Notes: generated from the letters alone by a model not told the origin. 64,000 nucleotides of DNA from Tupaia tana (GCA_026018925.1 JAKSZU010000008.1:59318027-59382026); one strand, 5' to 3'. Positions 33,540-45,515 are shown, numbered from the stretch's first letter. Numbers and translations: made by a program.

Positions 33540-33785
33540 GAGCACAAGATGCAGAATAATGGTCAAGTGGACATGGGCTTTGGATTAGGTTGACTGGGTT
33601 TGAATTCTGGCTCCATGGCTTGGCTACAGGCCCTTGGATGAGTTATCTAAACTCTCAAAGGCTCTGGATTGTTGTTGTATAATGAAGATAATGATAATAC
33701 ACATCTCTTAGGATTGCTGTAAAAATTAAACAAAATCAGGCATTTAAAATACCCACCAAAATGCCTGACACATAGTCAGAGGCAA
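33540..33785 (+). mobile_element. MIR, near full length
   Basis: Good MIR order: 'gggtttgaattctggctcca', 'gatgagttatctaaactctc', 'aatgaagataatgataata', 'aggattgctgtaaaaattaaa' and 'aatgcctgacacatagt'. Confidence 0.88.
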
Positions 33786-33829
33786 TTAGACCATGACTAG
33801 ATACATTATCTCTGCCCTCCCAGGAAATT

Positions 33830-33925
33830 GCAAATTTATTGAAAGTGGACAAATCCTTGTAGATTTCCATCATCTAGTACAGTGCCTGACGCCTACAGAG
33901 TCCAATAATGTTGAAGTGATTTATA
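33830..33925 (+). mobile_element. L2 3' end fragment
   Basis: 'catctagtacagtgcctgac' and the following 'caataatgttgaagtga' match the L2 3' terminus. Confidence 0.55.
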
Positions 33926-34332
33926 GGAGGTGGTTTGGTCTTTGCATAGAAATGTAAACAGGATCAAAACCAAATTCATTTACTCTATCTTATTTTCTCT
34001 AAACAGAAGAAGTAGCCATCTATTTTAATTGGTCTCTCACTTATTCATAAAGCTGAAAAGCACAGGGAGATAGGATTTGACTCACGTCTCCATCACCATG
34101 CAACTTGATGTTTAAATACAGAGAGGTCAAGGAAATGAAGTTCTCTAAGGGTTCTCATTTGCCCATTCTAATTCCTTATTATCCAATGCTTAACAATTCT
34201 TTCTTAGGAAAGAACCACTTTTCTCCTACATAACTTAAGGTCATTTCCTACAAGAGAACCTTTTATTGAAAGCAGAAATGAAATAAGGCTTTGGTTTTTC
34301 TTTTTAGATAACAACCCTTTGGTTTATCTTTA
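33926..34332. other. unassigned sequence
   Basis: No gene or repeat recognised. Confidence 0.4.
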
Positions 34333-34346
34333 CATAACATATATTT

Positions 34347-34608
34347 TTTTTTTTTTGAGAGGTTTTTGCTATAGGGCGCGTGCGCTCGCCAGACAGACAG
34401 AGACAGACAGAGAGACAGAAAGCGAGAAATCACCCCCCAGGGGGGATGGCCACGCCGCAATCCTTTCTCCTCCATTCTCCTCTTAGGATCTTGGGCATGC
34501 ACGCACATGCGCCCAGCATGAGTTTTAAGCCACCGGGTCCGGGACGCGAACCGCAGTCGACTACATAGGAATCCAGCGACATAGCCATTACGCTAACTGC
34601 TGGTCCCC
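34347..34608 (-). mobile_element. tRNA-headed SINE, family A, young copy
   Basis: CpG-rich antisense copy (gggcgcgtgcgctcgcc; ccgggtccgggacgcgaac), hairpin ccccccaggggggatgg, ctgctggtccc. The target duplication cataacatatattt is at about 34,333-34,346 and 34,609-34,622. Confidence 0.97.
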
Positions 34609-34624
34609 CATAACATATATTTTT

Positions 34625-35309
34625 AATTTAAATATGTTTAGCCTTCATATGAGAACTCACTTCCCTTTTCAAAAATGGTATCCCAAACTGAACACATACT
34701 TTCACAAATTTCTGTCTAATATCCTCTGTAGAAAGGAAACAGCTCTTACTGCTACTCATCATAGTTCTGCAATGAAGAAAAACTCACTCTGGATAGTAGG
34801 GTTGTTCCAACTCAGAAGGAGGACCATGGAGTAGCTAACTGCAAGTCCACAGAGTGTAATCGATGAGAGGAGATTTGTGCTCCACCTTGTCAATGCAGTC
34901 TAATACCAAGCATAAAGCCTGGCACGTAGTAGATGGTATCTATCTGTCCCATTGTTTGGATAAATAATTTAATTAGTAATGAATCAACTAACCGAATTGG
35001 CTGGTGGGAGGAGGTGATCACTGGTCTCTGTATAAGATGAAACTATTGTACAGGTATTCTCCTCCCCCTATCCTATTAAGCAATTTGAAATTATTTCCCC
35101 TGCTCCAGTGCTGGAGCAAAATAGAATCATCACTTATGTTTTACATTTCTGGAGCTGACTTAATGTGCTTTTGGCAATTCTAAAACTTTTCAGAACATTT
35201 CAGTTCTCTTTGTCTTCTAGAGGCTTGGGGACAGAATGAAGCCTGAGTAATTTGTGCTTCTTCCCCTGCTTGCCACCTCCCCCTCCCACTTCCTCCACTC
35301 ACACAATCT
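34625..35309. other. mostly unassigned; short L2-like 3' end
   Basis: The phrase 'aaagcctggcacgtagtaga' near 34,913 suggests an L2/MIR 3' end. The rest is not recognised. Confidence 0.4.
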
Positions 35310-35440
35310 ACATTTATTCGTCATCAACAAGGAATCTAACAGGCACTTAGGATTGTGGGGATAGCAACAGTTCATGAAACACCCTGGAGAATGACAGGTT
35401 TATTAAACGAATACCCCAACTGTACTTCCAGATTGATACG
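35310..35440 (-). mobile_element. L2 fragment, antisense
   Basis: 'acatttattcgtcatcaac', 'caggcacttaggattgtgggg' and 'atagcaacagttcatgaaac' follow L2 antisense order. Diverged. Confidence 0.5.
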
Positions 35441-35484
35441 GCCTGGGGAGAAATGCTCTTAGTAACCCTTTACAGGGATGGGTC

Positions 35485-35625
35485 TTTTACAGAGTGCTTG
35501 CATGTATATTATCTATTGGATTTTCCCAGGAACATATTAGGAAACTGAAGCACAGGGGGATTAATCGACGTGTCTGGGATCACATAGTCATAAAATCACA
35601 AGCACGGCCCTTAAAAGCTAGTGTT
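35485..35625 (-). mobile_element. MIR, antisense
   Basis: 'ttaggaaactgaagcacaggg' and 'gtctgggatcacatagtcata' are the antisense MIR core. Confidence 0.8.
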
Positions 35626-35719
35626 TTCTGATTGCCGAGGAGAGCTATTATAGAGTGCATTTGCTGCTTGGAAGGACCATATTTCTACTAGAAGCTAATT
35701 TAATCTTTTACCCTCACCC

Positions 35720-35940
35720 ATTTTTTTTCAGACAGAGACAGAGACAGAGGGGGAGAAAGTCCCCTCAAATGAGGTATGGTCACACCACAGTCCCTTCTAC
35801 TCCATTTTTTCATTTTGTCAGGATTTGGGGCACATGAAAATATGCACCTGGCATATTTTTTTGAGCTGCTGGGGCAGGATTCAAACCAAGTCAAGGTGTG
35901 AGATCCAGCTCCATTAACCACAAGGCTATGTGGCTGTCCC
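35720..35940 (-). mobile_element. old tRNA-headed SINE relative
   Basis: Antisense: cagacagagacagagac, accacagtcccttctactcc, ggattcaaacc B box and ggctgtccc end. Body shortened and diverged; an older subfamily. Confidence 0.75.
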
Positions 35941-36360
35941 AACAACTGTTTATTGGGCTATTTTTATATTCCAGGCACTGTAGTAAGTGGTAGGACACAA
36001 TGCTAAAAATAAAAAGTCTAGTCATGGGAACCAGCAGTTAGGGTAATGGCTATGTCACTGGACTCCCACGTAGTCGACCGCGGTTCACATCCCAGACCCG
36101 GTGGCTTAAAACTCATGCCGGGCCCGTGTACGTGCATGCCCAGGATCCCGAGAGGAGAATGGAGAAGGGATTGTGGCGTGACCATTCCCCCTGGGGGGTG
36201 ATTTCTCGCTTTCTGTCTCTATGTCTCTCTCGGTCTGGCGAGCGCACGCGCCCTATAGCAAAAACCTCTCCAAAAAAAAAAAAAAAAAAAAAATCTAGTC
36301 ATGATCCTTGCTCTCTCAGGGCCCATAATGACATGGGAAGTGAGGGAAGAGTCATGGAAA
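35941..36360 (-). mobile_element. L2 3' fragment, antisense, split by a SINE
   Basis: 'ctgtttattgggctatt', 'ccaggcactgtagtaagtgg' and, beyond the SINE, 'catgatccttgctctctcag' are in L2 antisense order. Confidence 0.7.
36027..36293 (+). mobile_element. tRNA-headed SINE, family A, young copy
   Basis: Sense copy close to the family consensus: ggaaccagcagttagggtaa, gtagtcgaccgcggttc, ccccctggggggtgatttc, gcgagcgcacgcgccctata and a pure A tail. The perfect target duplication tctagtcatg is at 36,017-36,026 and 36,294-36,303. Confidence 0.97.
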
Positions 36361-36464
36361 ACTAAAAAGTCCCGTTCTTCCCATATACTGAATAGGTGGC
36401 AATGGCATTTCCACGTAAAGCCACTACAAGAGAGTGGCTACTCATACTGGCTACTTACTTCATG

Positions 36465-36620
36465 CACAAATCTATTCAAGGTGCCTTGTATGTATTAACT
36501 TGTTCAATCTTCTGAATAATCAATGTGAGATAAAAATTACTATTATCTGCATTTATTGGTAGGGACTCTAAGAACAGAAAGGTTCATGAATTCCTTCAAG
36601 GCACTCTGACTCCAGAATGT
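36465..36620 (-). mobile_element. MIR, antisense
   Basis: 'tgtattaacttgttcaatctt', 'gataaaaattactattatctg' and 'ggactctaagaacagaaagg' follow antisense MIR. Confidence 0.7.
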
Positions 36621-36699
36621 ATTTCCAGATCACTGCATTATAAGAGAGATGCCCAATGTGTATCTGAAAGGTTGGAGAATTCACTGACAAATTGCTTTA

Positions 36700-36852
36700 T
36701 GAATTATGTCTTGGTTTTCTCATCCATAGAGTGGAGGTAACAAGAGTTTCTCTACCCCACTGAGTGCTCCACAAGTAAGCGAGATAATAAATGTAAAATC
36801 ATAATAATACACCTGATTGTTGTAAGCACTCAATAAATTTTGCTATTATTAC
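36700..36852 (+). mobile_element. MIR 3' half, sense
   Basis: 'ttggttttctcatccatagag' to 'gtaagcactcaataaatttt'. Confidence 0.8.
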
Positions 36853-37657
36853 ATTCTTCTTATCATGATCATTAATAAACTGAGACAAGGGAGTTGATAA
36901 TGAGTCAGTTAAGCAAAACCAAGGGAGGTGGCGAAGAGTGTTTTGAGAGAGAATGACATTGGTGAAGGCGTGGAACTGAAAGAAAGTGTGATAAGATGAA
37001 ATTCAAATATCTGAACCATAGAGTGTGATACTTCTGTAGTCTGGCATTTTATTTTTTTTCTTTGGCCATATAAATGCTATTTACATTGCCAGAGGGTGAG
37101 GTGCTGCCCGAAGGCAAAAGCCAAGACAAATGTTCCGTTTCGAACTGCCAGTGAGTTGATGCGAGTCTAGTTTGTTCCTATGAGAGTAATGACGGTGCGG
37201 ATGAAGGTTCACAGACTGCAGTTTGTACAGCATCTCTACAAACATTTTCTCATGCATGTCTTCATCAGCACCCAGAATGGCAGTTGTTTTTCATAGCAAA
37301 ATCAGTTAGAGTTGCATAGACTCACCTGCCTGCAGCCACTCACGGTCATGACCTCTCACGGTCATCACTACCACCATGATGGTGATGTTCTGGACCTGAA
37401 CCCGAACTCGAACCCAGATCCGAACCCAAGCCTGAACTTAGCCGTAATGGTGAAGCTCTTGCCTTTTTGTATTTATTCCATTTTTAGAGGAAAGACACGT
37501 TTAAAAGCTACCATATATTTTCAGTTCAAAATAGCCATTTGATCACATGTGTTTATTTCCTCTTTTTCTACAAACCTCAGTAAGTGGCTGGAAATGCACG
37601 AACACACAAGAGAAGGAGACTGAGAGAGAAGATGACAGCAGATGAGTCATGTCAAAA
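36853..37657. other. unassigned sequence with a short hexamer repeat
   Basis: No gene found. At 37,396-37,437 a degenerate (CCGAAC)n hexamer repeat reads as alternating N-P in one frame. Just upstream, ctcacggtcat occurs twice about 15 bp apart. Confidence 0.45.
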
Positions 37658-37673
37658 CGTTAGAAAGGTGGGG

Positions 37674-37962
37674 GGAACCAGCAGTTAGCGTAATGGCTAT
37701 GTCACTGGACTGCCCTGTAGTTGACCGCGGTTCGTGTCCCGGACCCAGTGGCTTAAAACTCATGCCGGGCGCGTGTGCGTGCGTGCCCAAGATCCCGAGA
37801 GGAGAATAGAGGAGAAGGGATTGTGGCATGACTATCCCCCCTGGGGGGTAATTTCTCGCTTTCTGTCTCTATGTCTCTCTCTGTCTGTCTGGCGAGCACA
37901 CGCGACCTATAGCGGAAAAAAGAAACAAAAAACAAAAAACAAAAAACACCTCTCCAAAAAAT
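37674..37962 (+). mobile_element. tRNA-headed SINE, family A, young copy with internal A-tract expansion
   Basis: Sense, near consensus. Between the conserved ctatag and cctctcc the usual caaaaa has grown to an (aaacaaa)n tract at 37,914-37,946. The near-perfect 16-bp duplication cgttagaaa(g/a)gtgggg is at 37,658-37,673 and 37,963-37,978. Confidence 0.96.
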
Positions 37963-37978
37963 CGTTAGAAAAGTGGGG

Positions 37979-38940
37979 AGCAGTTTCGTCAATGTTAAGA
38001 GACTGTGTTGAACAGAAAAGATTGACAGCTAAGTTTGAAAGCGTGAGTTGAAAAGCCCCAAAGGCACAATATGCTACTCATTTTATGTACTCATGAAAAT
38101 CAGGAATTAAAGGTAATATGCATCTCCGAAGGTAAGAATAGAGGTATGCAATGCTGGCTTGGTGGCACAACATTAAATCAAATTAGAAGACCCTTTTATT
38201 CCCTGCTCCACCCAAGACCAAGACTAGAGGTGTAGCTTCTGGAGAGGATGCACCCACAAAAGATCTGTACAATTAGCAAATTGGAGGGAAGGTGAGTGTT
38301 ACATAGAAACAGAGGGATTCAGTGAAGCTTTCATAGTAAAAAAGAACCTCCTTCCTTGCATCATCTTTTTTCATTTTTACCTCACAGCGAGAAAGAGAGA
38401 GTCTCACTTTTTCCACCCCAACAAGAATGAGAAAGATCTGTTTTCTCTAAAGAAACTGACCTACATAAGACAAAAAATCTATGAGAGGGACATTTGAGAT
38501 GTTCGGCATTTCCAGTCTGCCGAATACTCTCCACTCAGTGTCTCTTACTGAAACTCAGTGTTGGACAATTCTCACACATGGACGTCAATATAGTCCAACC
38601 AACATTTTGCTACGGTGCTGAAATTGGAATAGACACAATGATTACCTGGTTTTTCAGATAAGACACTAACATAAAAGACAGCAACTAAAACAAACAAGAA
38701 AAAAGGAAGTCAGAGGATAAAGAATCTATACAGGGAGCTGAAGGAATTTCAGAGAAACTGTATTTATTATCCCAGGAGAGAAAAGAGGAGGAACTACAAG
38801 CAACGAAGGTCCTATAAATAAGTACCATTTAGAGGGGAGAAAAACCCTTGGCTATTCAACAAAAATGTGGAAGCAGATATTAAACTTTCAACATAATAAG
38901 GGTTGAATGATATGCTTGCATAAATCTTTCAGAAGACCAA
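37979..38940. other. unassigned sequence
   Basis: No gene or repeat recognised. Confidence 0.4.
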
Positions 38941-38951
38941 AAAGTCAAAAA

Positions 38952-39198
38952 CAGGGCCAGCTGGAGGCGAAGGGGTAACATGACACTCTGTTGGTACTGG
39001 ACCCACAGAGGAAGGTCCTGGGTTCGCATCCAACTGCTTCCTGTATGTCTTGGGCACATGTGTGCATGCCTGTGGTTCAAGCTGGCTGAAGCTGAGGTAC
39101 ATGACAGTATAAAGACCTGTTGGGGGTGTCCCTCTCTCTCTTTTTCTTTCTTTCTGCTTCTCTCTCTCTTTCATGGAAGAAATAAGTAAAATTTTTTA
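38952..39198 (+). mobile_element. tRNA-headed SINE, family C
   Basis: A different head (cagggccagctggaggcgaa, B box ggttcgcatcc) joined to a body with gcacatgtgtgcatgcctg, CT-rich stretch and 'tcatggaagaaataagtaaa'. The 11-bp duplication aaagtcaaaaa flanks it. Confidence 0.88.
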
Positions 39199-39209
39199 AA
39201 AGTCAAAAA

Positions 39210-39352
39210 TCCTAAAATACAGGAAAAACTATGAGAAAATTAGAAGATGATTTTAAGAATTCCAATATCAAAAAAAATTACTACAAAACATACCAAAATT
39301 GTAAAGAAGAAATTATTAAAGTAATAATAAAAGGAAATTTTCCATTTTCTAA
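39210..39352. other. A-rich unassigned sequence
   Basis: No repeat recognised. Confidence 0.4.
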
Positions 39353-39366
39353 AGATAAGAATTTCT

Positions 39367-39629
39367 TTGTTTTTAAGCTTTCTTTTTTTAAGAGATATTT
39401 TTTTCTATAGGGCATGTGTACTCACCAGAGAGACAGAGACAGAGAGACAGAAAGTGAGAAATCATTCCCCAAGGGGATGACCACGCTGCAATCCCTTCTC
39501 CCCCATTCTTCTCCCAGGATCTTGGGCATTCCTGCACACATGCCCAGTGTGAGTTTTAAACCACTGGGTCTGGGACTCCAACTGTGATCGACTATGTGAA
39601 AGTCCAGCGATGTAACCATTATGCCACAG
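39367..39629 (-). mobile_element. tRNA-headed SINE, family A, 5' truncated
   Basis: Antisense copy lacking the last roughly 12 bases of the head (no ctgctggtccc). The perfect 14-bp target duplication agataagaatttct is at 39,353-39,366 and 39,630-39,643, so truncation happened at insertion. Confidence 0.94.
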
Positions 39630-39643
39630 AGATAAGAATTTCT

Positions 39644-39959
39644 AAATTTAAAAGTTTCACCAAGTAAAATTGACCCATCATGTGAAAATACGAAATGTTC
39701 ATCACATTATTCTATGAAATTTGGAACAACACAGATAAAGAGCAAATTCTTACATATTTCAGAAATAAATATACAAATAGGTCACATGGTTAGTCTTTTC
39801 AATATCAATCCTGAAAATTTGAAGACAATGGGGTAATATTTTCAAAATTTGAGGGGAAATGATGCTCAAGTTAGAAATCTGTATTCACCAGAGCTGTCAA
39901 ACAGCTGTCAAGGTAGAATAAAAATCTATCCAATCAACAAAGTCTCAAAAACTCAGCTC
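39644..39959. other. unassigned AT-rich sequence
   Basis: Nothing recognised. Confidence 0.4.
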
Positions 39960-40184
39960 CTCCATGAGAGAGTGAGAGAGGAAAGCCTCCCCCCCACCAA
40001 AGCCCTCCCACGCCGAAGTATGGTCATGCTGAAATCCCATTTCCTCCATTTCTATGTTCTATAAGGTTTTGGGCATGCATGCACAAGCACCCTGCATGTT
40101 TTTAAAACCCATCAGGGCTGGGATTTAAACCACAGTTGGCCAGGTGGGATCTGGCTCCTTTAACTACTGTGCTTTGGGGCTGGC
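39960..40184 (-). mobile_element. old tRNA-headed SINE relative
   Basis: Antisense: gagagagtgagagaggaaagc, cccatttcctccatt, gcatgcatgcacaagca, decayed B box (gggatttaaacc), ggggctggcc end. Confidence 0.75.
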
Positions 40185-41226
40185 CATCTCTAGTAAAATT
40201 CTTAAAGAGCTTTTATTAGAGAATGTGTTTCCTGAGGGAATAAAAGAGAGAGGAGGAAGGATTAGGCCAGGTGAAGATAATCCAGACTGAGAGAAGAGAC
40301 TTCTCAGAAGAACTGCGAAGGAAATTGCAGGATAACCACTGTTCAGTGTCCTGAGGAATCCTCGAGGCTGTAGCGGGAGGCTCCTGGAGGCTCCAGGTCA
40401 TCCAATGCAAATCCTTCATGTGGACAAAGGTGTTTTGCACTGCTGAAGAGCAAAGGAGGCCACCACCTGGAAAAGCAGCCATGACAGACTGAATAGGCCA
40501 CTGTGCTAAAGGCTAATTTGTATCTCTTTTAGGGAAATAAAGCACGATATCTAATGTCTAGCAGCTCTTTTTCTCAGACAGGAGTTTTGTTTGATTGTTT
40601 GTTTGTTTAGTTATCACTAAGGGAGTATATGAGATGCTAATAAGATGATCTAGAAAAGCTGTTTTATTTCTAATATTGAATGACTGTAAGGGAATGCTAT
40701 AGTGTTTAGAAAATGCCACCACCATCATACTCTTCAAGAAAGATGAAAAAGTCTGTGGCACCCACTCTCTTTCTTGGTCAAACCCCACATCAAACTGTGT
40801 GCTCAGACAATGAACTCCAATGCAACTCCCAGCATTGCTCTTCTGTTGTAACTGATGGGACTGTCATTGCGAATCTTTGGATTCATAGGGGAGTCAGAAC
40901 TAGGACTCTCTTTTTGGACATGAGTGAGTTAACTTGTAGGTAGGCTACAACCTGAGTAAACCCAGCACAGGCATCACTCAGAATCTATGTAAAGAGTCGG
41001 TCAAAGAGATGGGTTTATCAAACAAAAGACCTTGAATTTTTACTTGCACCTTTCAAATGTCAAAGGGACTAAATTCAGAAACCATCCCACACATTTCAAT
41101 TGTGTCTTCTCCTTCCACTGTGATTCTGGAGTTTTCAAGCACCAAACTGTTAAAAATCTCTCAACAGCCCAACTCATGAGCCTTCTTTCGGTCACTTCCT
41201 GATTGCTGCTCTTCATTGACTCATTT
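40185..41226. other. unassigned sequence
   Basis: No gene or repeat recognised. Confidence 0.4.
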
Positions 41227-41492
41227 TATTTTTTATTTTTTGGAGAGGTTTTTGCTATAGGGTGTGTGCGCTCGCCAGAAAGACAGAGAGAGACAGAGAG
41301 ATAGAAAGCGAGAAATCACTTCCCAGGGGGTATGGCCACGCTGCAATCCCTTTTCTTCCATTCTCCTCTTGGGATCTTGGGCATGCATGCACACGTGCCC
41401 GGCGTGAGTTCAAGCCACTGGGTCTGGGACTCGAACCGTGATCGGCTACATGGGAGTTCAGCAACATAGCCATTATGCTAACTGCTGGTCCC
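41227..41492 (-). mobile_element. tRNA-headed SINE, family A (left of a tandem pair)
   Basis: Antisense with ggagaggtttttgctatagg, ttcccagggggtatgg, ggactcgaacc and ctgctggtccc. Followed after a few bases by a second SINE in the same orientation. Confidence 0.93.
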
Positions 41493-41499
41493 TCTTTGT

Positions 41500-41745
41500 T
41501 GTTTGTTTTAAGGTCTTTGCCATAGGATGCACACACTAGCTGGAGAGAGACAGACAGAGGGAAAGTGAGAAATCACTGCCCAGTGGAGATGGCCACACCA
41601 CAATTCCTTCTCCTCCATTCTCCTCCCATGATTTTGGGTATGCTCACATTCAGCATGATTTTCGAACCTCTGGGTCTAGGACTTGAACTACACTCAGCCG
41701 TGTGGAAGTCCAGCACCTTACCCACCATGCTACCTGTTGGCTCCC
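41500..41745 (-). mobile_element. tRNA-headed SINE, family A variant (right of a tandem pair)
   Basis: Antisense, older: ggtctttgccataggatg, actgcccagtggagatgg, ggacttgaac and ctgttggctccc. Confidence 0.88.
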
Positions 41746-44366
41746 AAGAAGTGCAACGAGAGAGAGAGAGGGTCCTAATGCTGCAACCCTCCAACCTCCA
41801 GTATGTTTTGCCATAGGGTGGATGCCACCACATCCTCAACTCTTTATACTACGCTGTAGATCAACTCAGTTCTTTTGCTTCATTGCCTGCTTGGGTTTTC
41901 TAGAACAGAAGAGAGCTCTGGTAACTGACTCAGCAAAAAGGATTAATCTTCTATTTTTCTCTCCCTTAGAGTTCCATTTCTTTTTATTCATTTTCTTGAA
42001 ATAGTCTTAGAACAAAGTGGCAAAGATGGAACATATCTAAAAAAAAAACAAGGAACATTTTAACTAATCCTTCAAAAGTCAAAATTATTTTTGGTAAAGA
42101 GAGTAAGAGAAGTAAGCTGAGAATGTCATTACATTAATAAATCCTATTGTTGATAGGGAAAAGTTTTAGAAGTTCTCAAACTGCTGCGATTTTTCTGTCA
42201 GCTCGTGCATTTAGATACACTGGACCTCCCAACACCACCACTGTCAGCATCCCTACCAGTCATCCTATTTCCTGCAGCCTGAAACAATGGATGAAAACTC
42301 TTACATCCAGAAAAGATACTGATTGAAATATCATCTTTGGAAAGTCTCTTCTAAAGACACTAATTGATATTGTTTGAAGAAGTGTAAGTGTCTGTCATAA
42401 AAACCATTTAAACAGTGGACTTGTTTTCTTCAGTTTGTTTAACTTGGCAGAGTGCTAGCTTCCCCCTTAGAAAACCTCCTATTTTGATTTATGAATGTTT
42501 TCACATTTTTAAGATTCTCCAAACCGTTGTTTCACCTGTAAGTAGAGAGATAGCTTGTTTGGCTAACTGCCTTGCATGACTCTGTGCCAGGCAGTGAATA
42601 ATGCCACGTTCAATATTCTAAATTTGTGTTCCAAATTCTGAATTTCCAATGAGCAGCATGGAACTCTACTGATAAGTGACTGATTTTCCCCTGCAAGGAT
42701 TGTCTTGTTTTAAACTTCAAATTTAGTTGCCTTACTTTATGTAAGGCAATTCTGAATAGATTTTCAAGTGAGGCTGAAGACTATTCATACCTTGCTAAAC
42801 CTAGAAGGTGGAAGACGTGAGCTAAGGAAGGAAAGTATCTTATCTAAGAGGACTACAGGTCTTAACTGCAGCACATGGGGAACTTCTTTCTTTTGAAATG
42901 GTGGGAGCCAACCTTTAATAGAAACCTCAGATACAAAGTATTACTGAAGTTGCTGGTATTCACCCCATAGAAGTTCTGAACATTTATAAATATAAACATA
43001 TTGGCGTACATAGAACAGGAGCTGAGGAAACAATCATGAATCATAGAAGTGGTCAGACATTTAGTCCGTCAGCACTAAAAGGGGCTGATTGCAAAATCGA
43101 AAATTTGGATGAACTTTAAAATGCTATTTACCCGTTTTTGTCTTCCTTTGCACTTTTCTCTGGGTCATATTATAAATACTAAGATAATAAGAAAAAGCTT
43201 TTCTAAAAGCCTTTCCAGCATGAGAGTAAGGGGAGATTGCCAACAGTTGCCTCTCAGAGAGTATCTGTGAGTGTTCCAAACCAATTTTATGAACTTGGGC
43301 ATCATTACTTTTTCTCTTTTTTTGTGTGTGTGTCCAAGATGCCTGTCAGTCAAGACTATATCTAACTGGACCTGGTTTGCATAGTTTTTTGTTTTGTTTG
43401 TTTTCCCTTGATCATTTAGATCTTGCTGTGTTTTAAGGACAAATACTTAGATAACTCACACCACTCTCTAGACTGACCTGGACTGACCAGATGATTACGC
43501 ACTCCTCCATTTCTCTTTAGTTTTGCACACCTGTCAAGACTTTAAAAACCAACCACTGAGACTTTTTTTTAAAAACTGGCACTTAAAATATAGACAATAT
43601 CATTAACCAGTGATTCATATGATACATAGTTTGGGTTAGATATAAGTGATTTTTAAAATTGAATTTAAGAACTGTTGCTATGGGAGAAATTATTGTTTTC
43701 ATTTTTTTTCTGGAAAAGAAAGTTCTGTCCGGTTGTAGCTAACACTATGATTTAGTACGAGATTCTTTTGTTGTCTGTGGTGGTATCAGGCCAGTAGGTG
43801 ATGTTTGTACATTTTTGGAGGGGTAAAAGAAAACTGCTGATGATTTCTGCTAACCACTACACTGGGAGAACACAACAGAGCACCACCAGGCTGCCAGTTA
43901 AATTAGTGTCTGCCAGAGCAGGAGTGGAGAAACGTTAGTACTGGCATATAGAATTTTGGGTGACGAGACAAGGGGACAAGTGCTTTTCCCAAGCTAGTTG
44001 TGAGCAGGTGCTTCATGTTGCTCCTTTTACTGAGGGAAGAAAAAAGCACAAAGACGCACAAATGGAGGCAGGAGATCAAATCGTATCTGGTTCTGATGGA
44101 GAATGTGGAGAATGTGTCAGAGACAGAAGGATGTATACTCAAAGCCTGTCATGAACTTGCTGAACAAGGGTCAGTGTGACCCACTCTCCTTTATCTCACC
44201 CCCCATGTTGGGGCTGTGTTAGGTAAAAATATAGACCCATAAACATATGAGTTATTAATAATAAAAAAACAACAGTAATTTGTATTGACATCTCCTTAAC
44301 CCACTTCTGCACAGGAATGGCTCATTAAGAGAAATGATAGTTTTCCACAGAAATATAAGGAAATAT
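41746..44366. other. unassigned, SINE-free DNA
   Basis: About 2.6 kb without a recognised gene or repeat. The part around 42,180-42,760 has mixed composition and could be single-copy host DNA. Confidence 0.4.
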
Positions 44367-44370
44367 GACA

Positions 44371-44488
44371 GGTCTTCAAAAAGTTCATGGAAAATTCAAA
44401 TTAAGGAAAAGCTACATGTGTTTTTTTGGCACCAAAAATAAATTGGTAATTTAATTTAAAATGTCCATGATACTTTTGGAGTCCCCTT
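44371..44488. mobile_element. short inverted-repeat DNA element, copy 1
   Basis: Starts ggtcttcaaaaagttcatgg and ends with the imperfect complement (ccatgatacttttggagtcc); about 118 bp, non-coding. Same family as the copy at 55,588. Resembles a Tc1/mariner-type miniature element. Confidence 0.6.
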
Positions 44489-44874
44489 ATACATTGGTGG
44501 TAAAGGTAGGAGTGATGACACCTTACCGAGAGTTTGCATTTCCCCAGCCTGGGGATGAGGTGGCAAAGGCCAGTGGTGTGAAGAGCCTTAGGTGGAGAAT
44601 GGTGTGAGATATGGAGTGAGCGGTCTGGGGAGCAGATCTCTGAAAGCACAACTGGAAAGGTGGTGACCGACACAGCACTAGCAAGAGCTCAGTACCGCAG
44701 CCGACCAAGACCTCTGAGGACGGCAACAACAACAACATGTATGAAAGATGCTGTTTCTCACGCCGTTTCCTGGCATTGCATAAGCTCGGTATTCTTGCAT
44801 GGTATCAAATAGAAGGGCAAAGGGCTGCCACGGTGACCAGGACTGGAATTCTCATTAGCTGAGAAATTGGGAGC

Positions 44875-44957
44875 TTGGAGAAAATACAGTTAATTCAGAG
44901 TGATACAACTAATTCAGAGTACTTTGGAGAAAATACAATCAATTCAAAGTGATTTTT
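44875..44957. repeat. 49-bp imperfect tandem duplication
   Basis: 'ttggagaaaataca' recurs at 44,875 and 44,924 with similar following sequence (attca(g/a)agtgat). The SINE at 44,958 inserted at the end of the second unit. Confidence 0.7.
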
Positions 44958-45224
44958 ATTTTATTTTTTTAGAGAGAGAGAGATTTTTGCTGTAGGGTGT
45001 GTGCACTCACCAGAGAGACAGGGACAGTAAGACAGAAGCAAGAAATCACCCCTCTGGGAGGACGGCCATGCCACAATCTCTTCTCCTCTATTCTCCTCTT
45101 GGGATCTTGGGCATGCACACACACGCACCCTGTGTGAGTTTCAAATCACTGGGTCCAGGACTGGAACCGTGGTTGGCCATGTGGGAGTCCAGCGATGTAA
45201 CCATTACACCATGCTGGTCCCTAA
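44958..45224 (-). mobile_element. tRNA-headed SINE, family A
   Basis: Antisense: gagatttttgctgtagggtg, acccctctgggaggacgg, ccaggactggaacc, atgctggtccc. The perfect 12-bp target duplication aaagtgattttt is at 44,946-44,957 and 45,225-45,236. Confidence 0.95.
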
Positions 45225-45239
45225 AAAGTGATTTTTAAA

Positions 45240-45273
45240 ATATATATACATATATATATATATACACACACAC

Positions 45274-45311
<38 letters not shown>

Positions 45312-45312
45312 C
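45240..45312. repeat. (TA)n/(CA)n/(TG)n compound microsatellite
   Basis: ta, then ca, then tg dinucleotide runs. Confidence 0.95.
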
Positions 45313-45515
45313 AATGAGTGAGAGAGAGGGAGAGAGACAAAAAGACAGACACCTTCAATAAGGTCTTGACATTGAGATCCGTCCTCCTGCTTCAGCCAGC
45401 CCTGGATTGTGCCTGCCACGCTCAGGGAGGTCTCTGCACACAAACCCAGACCCTTCCTATGTGGGTCAGCCCTACTGTGCCTGACATTTTACCACTGCAC
45501 CAATGTCTAAGCCCC
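45313..45515 (-). mobile_element. SINE, family C-like
   Basis: Antisense: gagtgagagagagggagagag, cctcctgcttcagccagccc, head end accactgcaccaatgtctaagcccc. Shares its middle with the element at 56,030-56,303. Confidence 0.65.
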
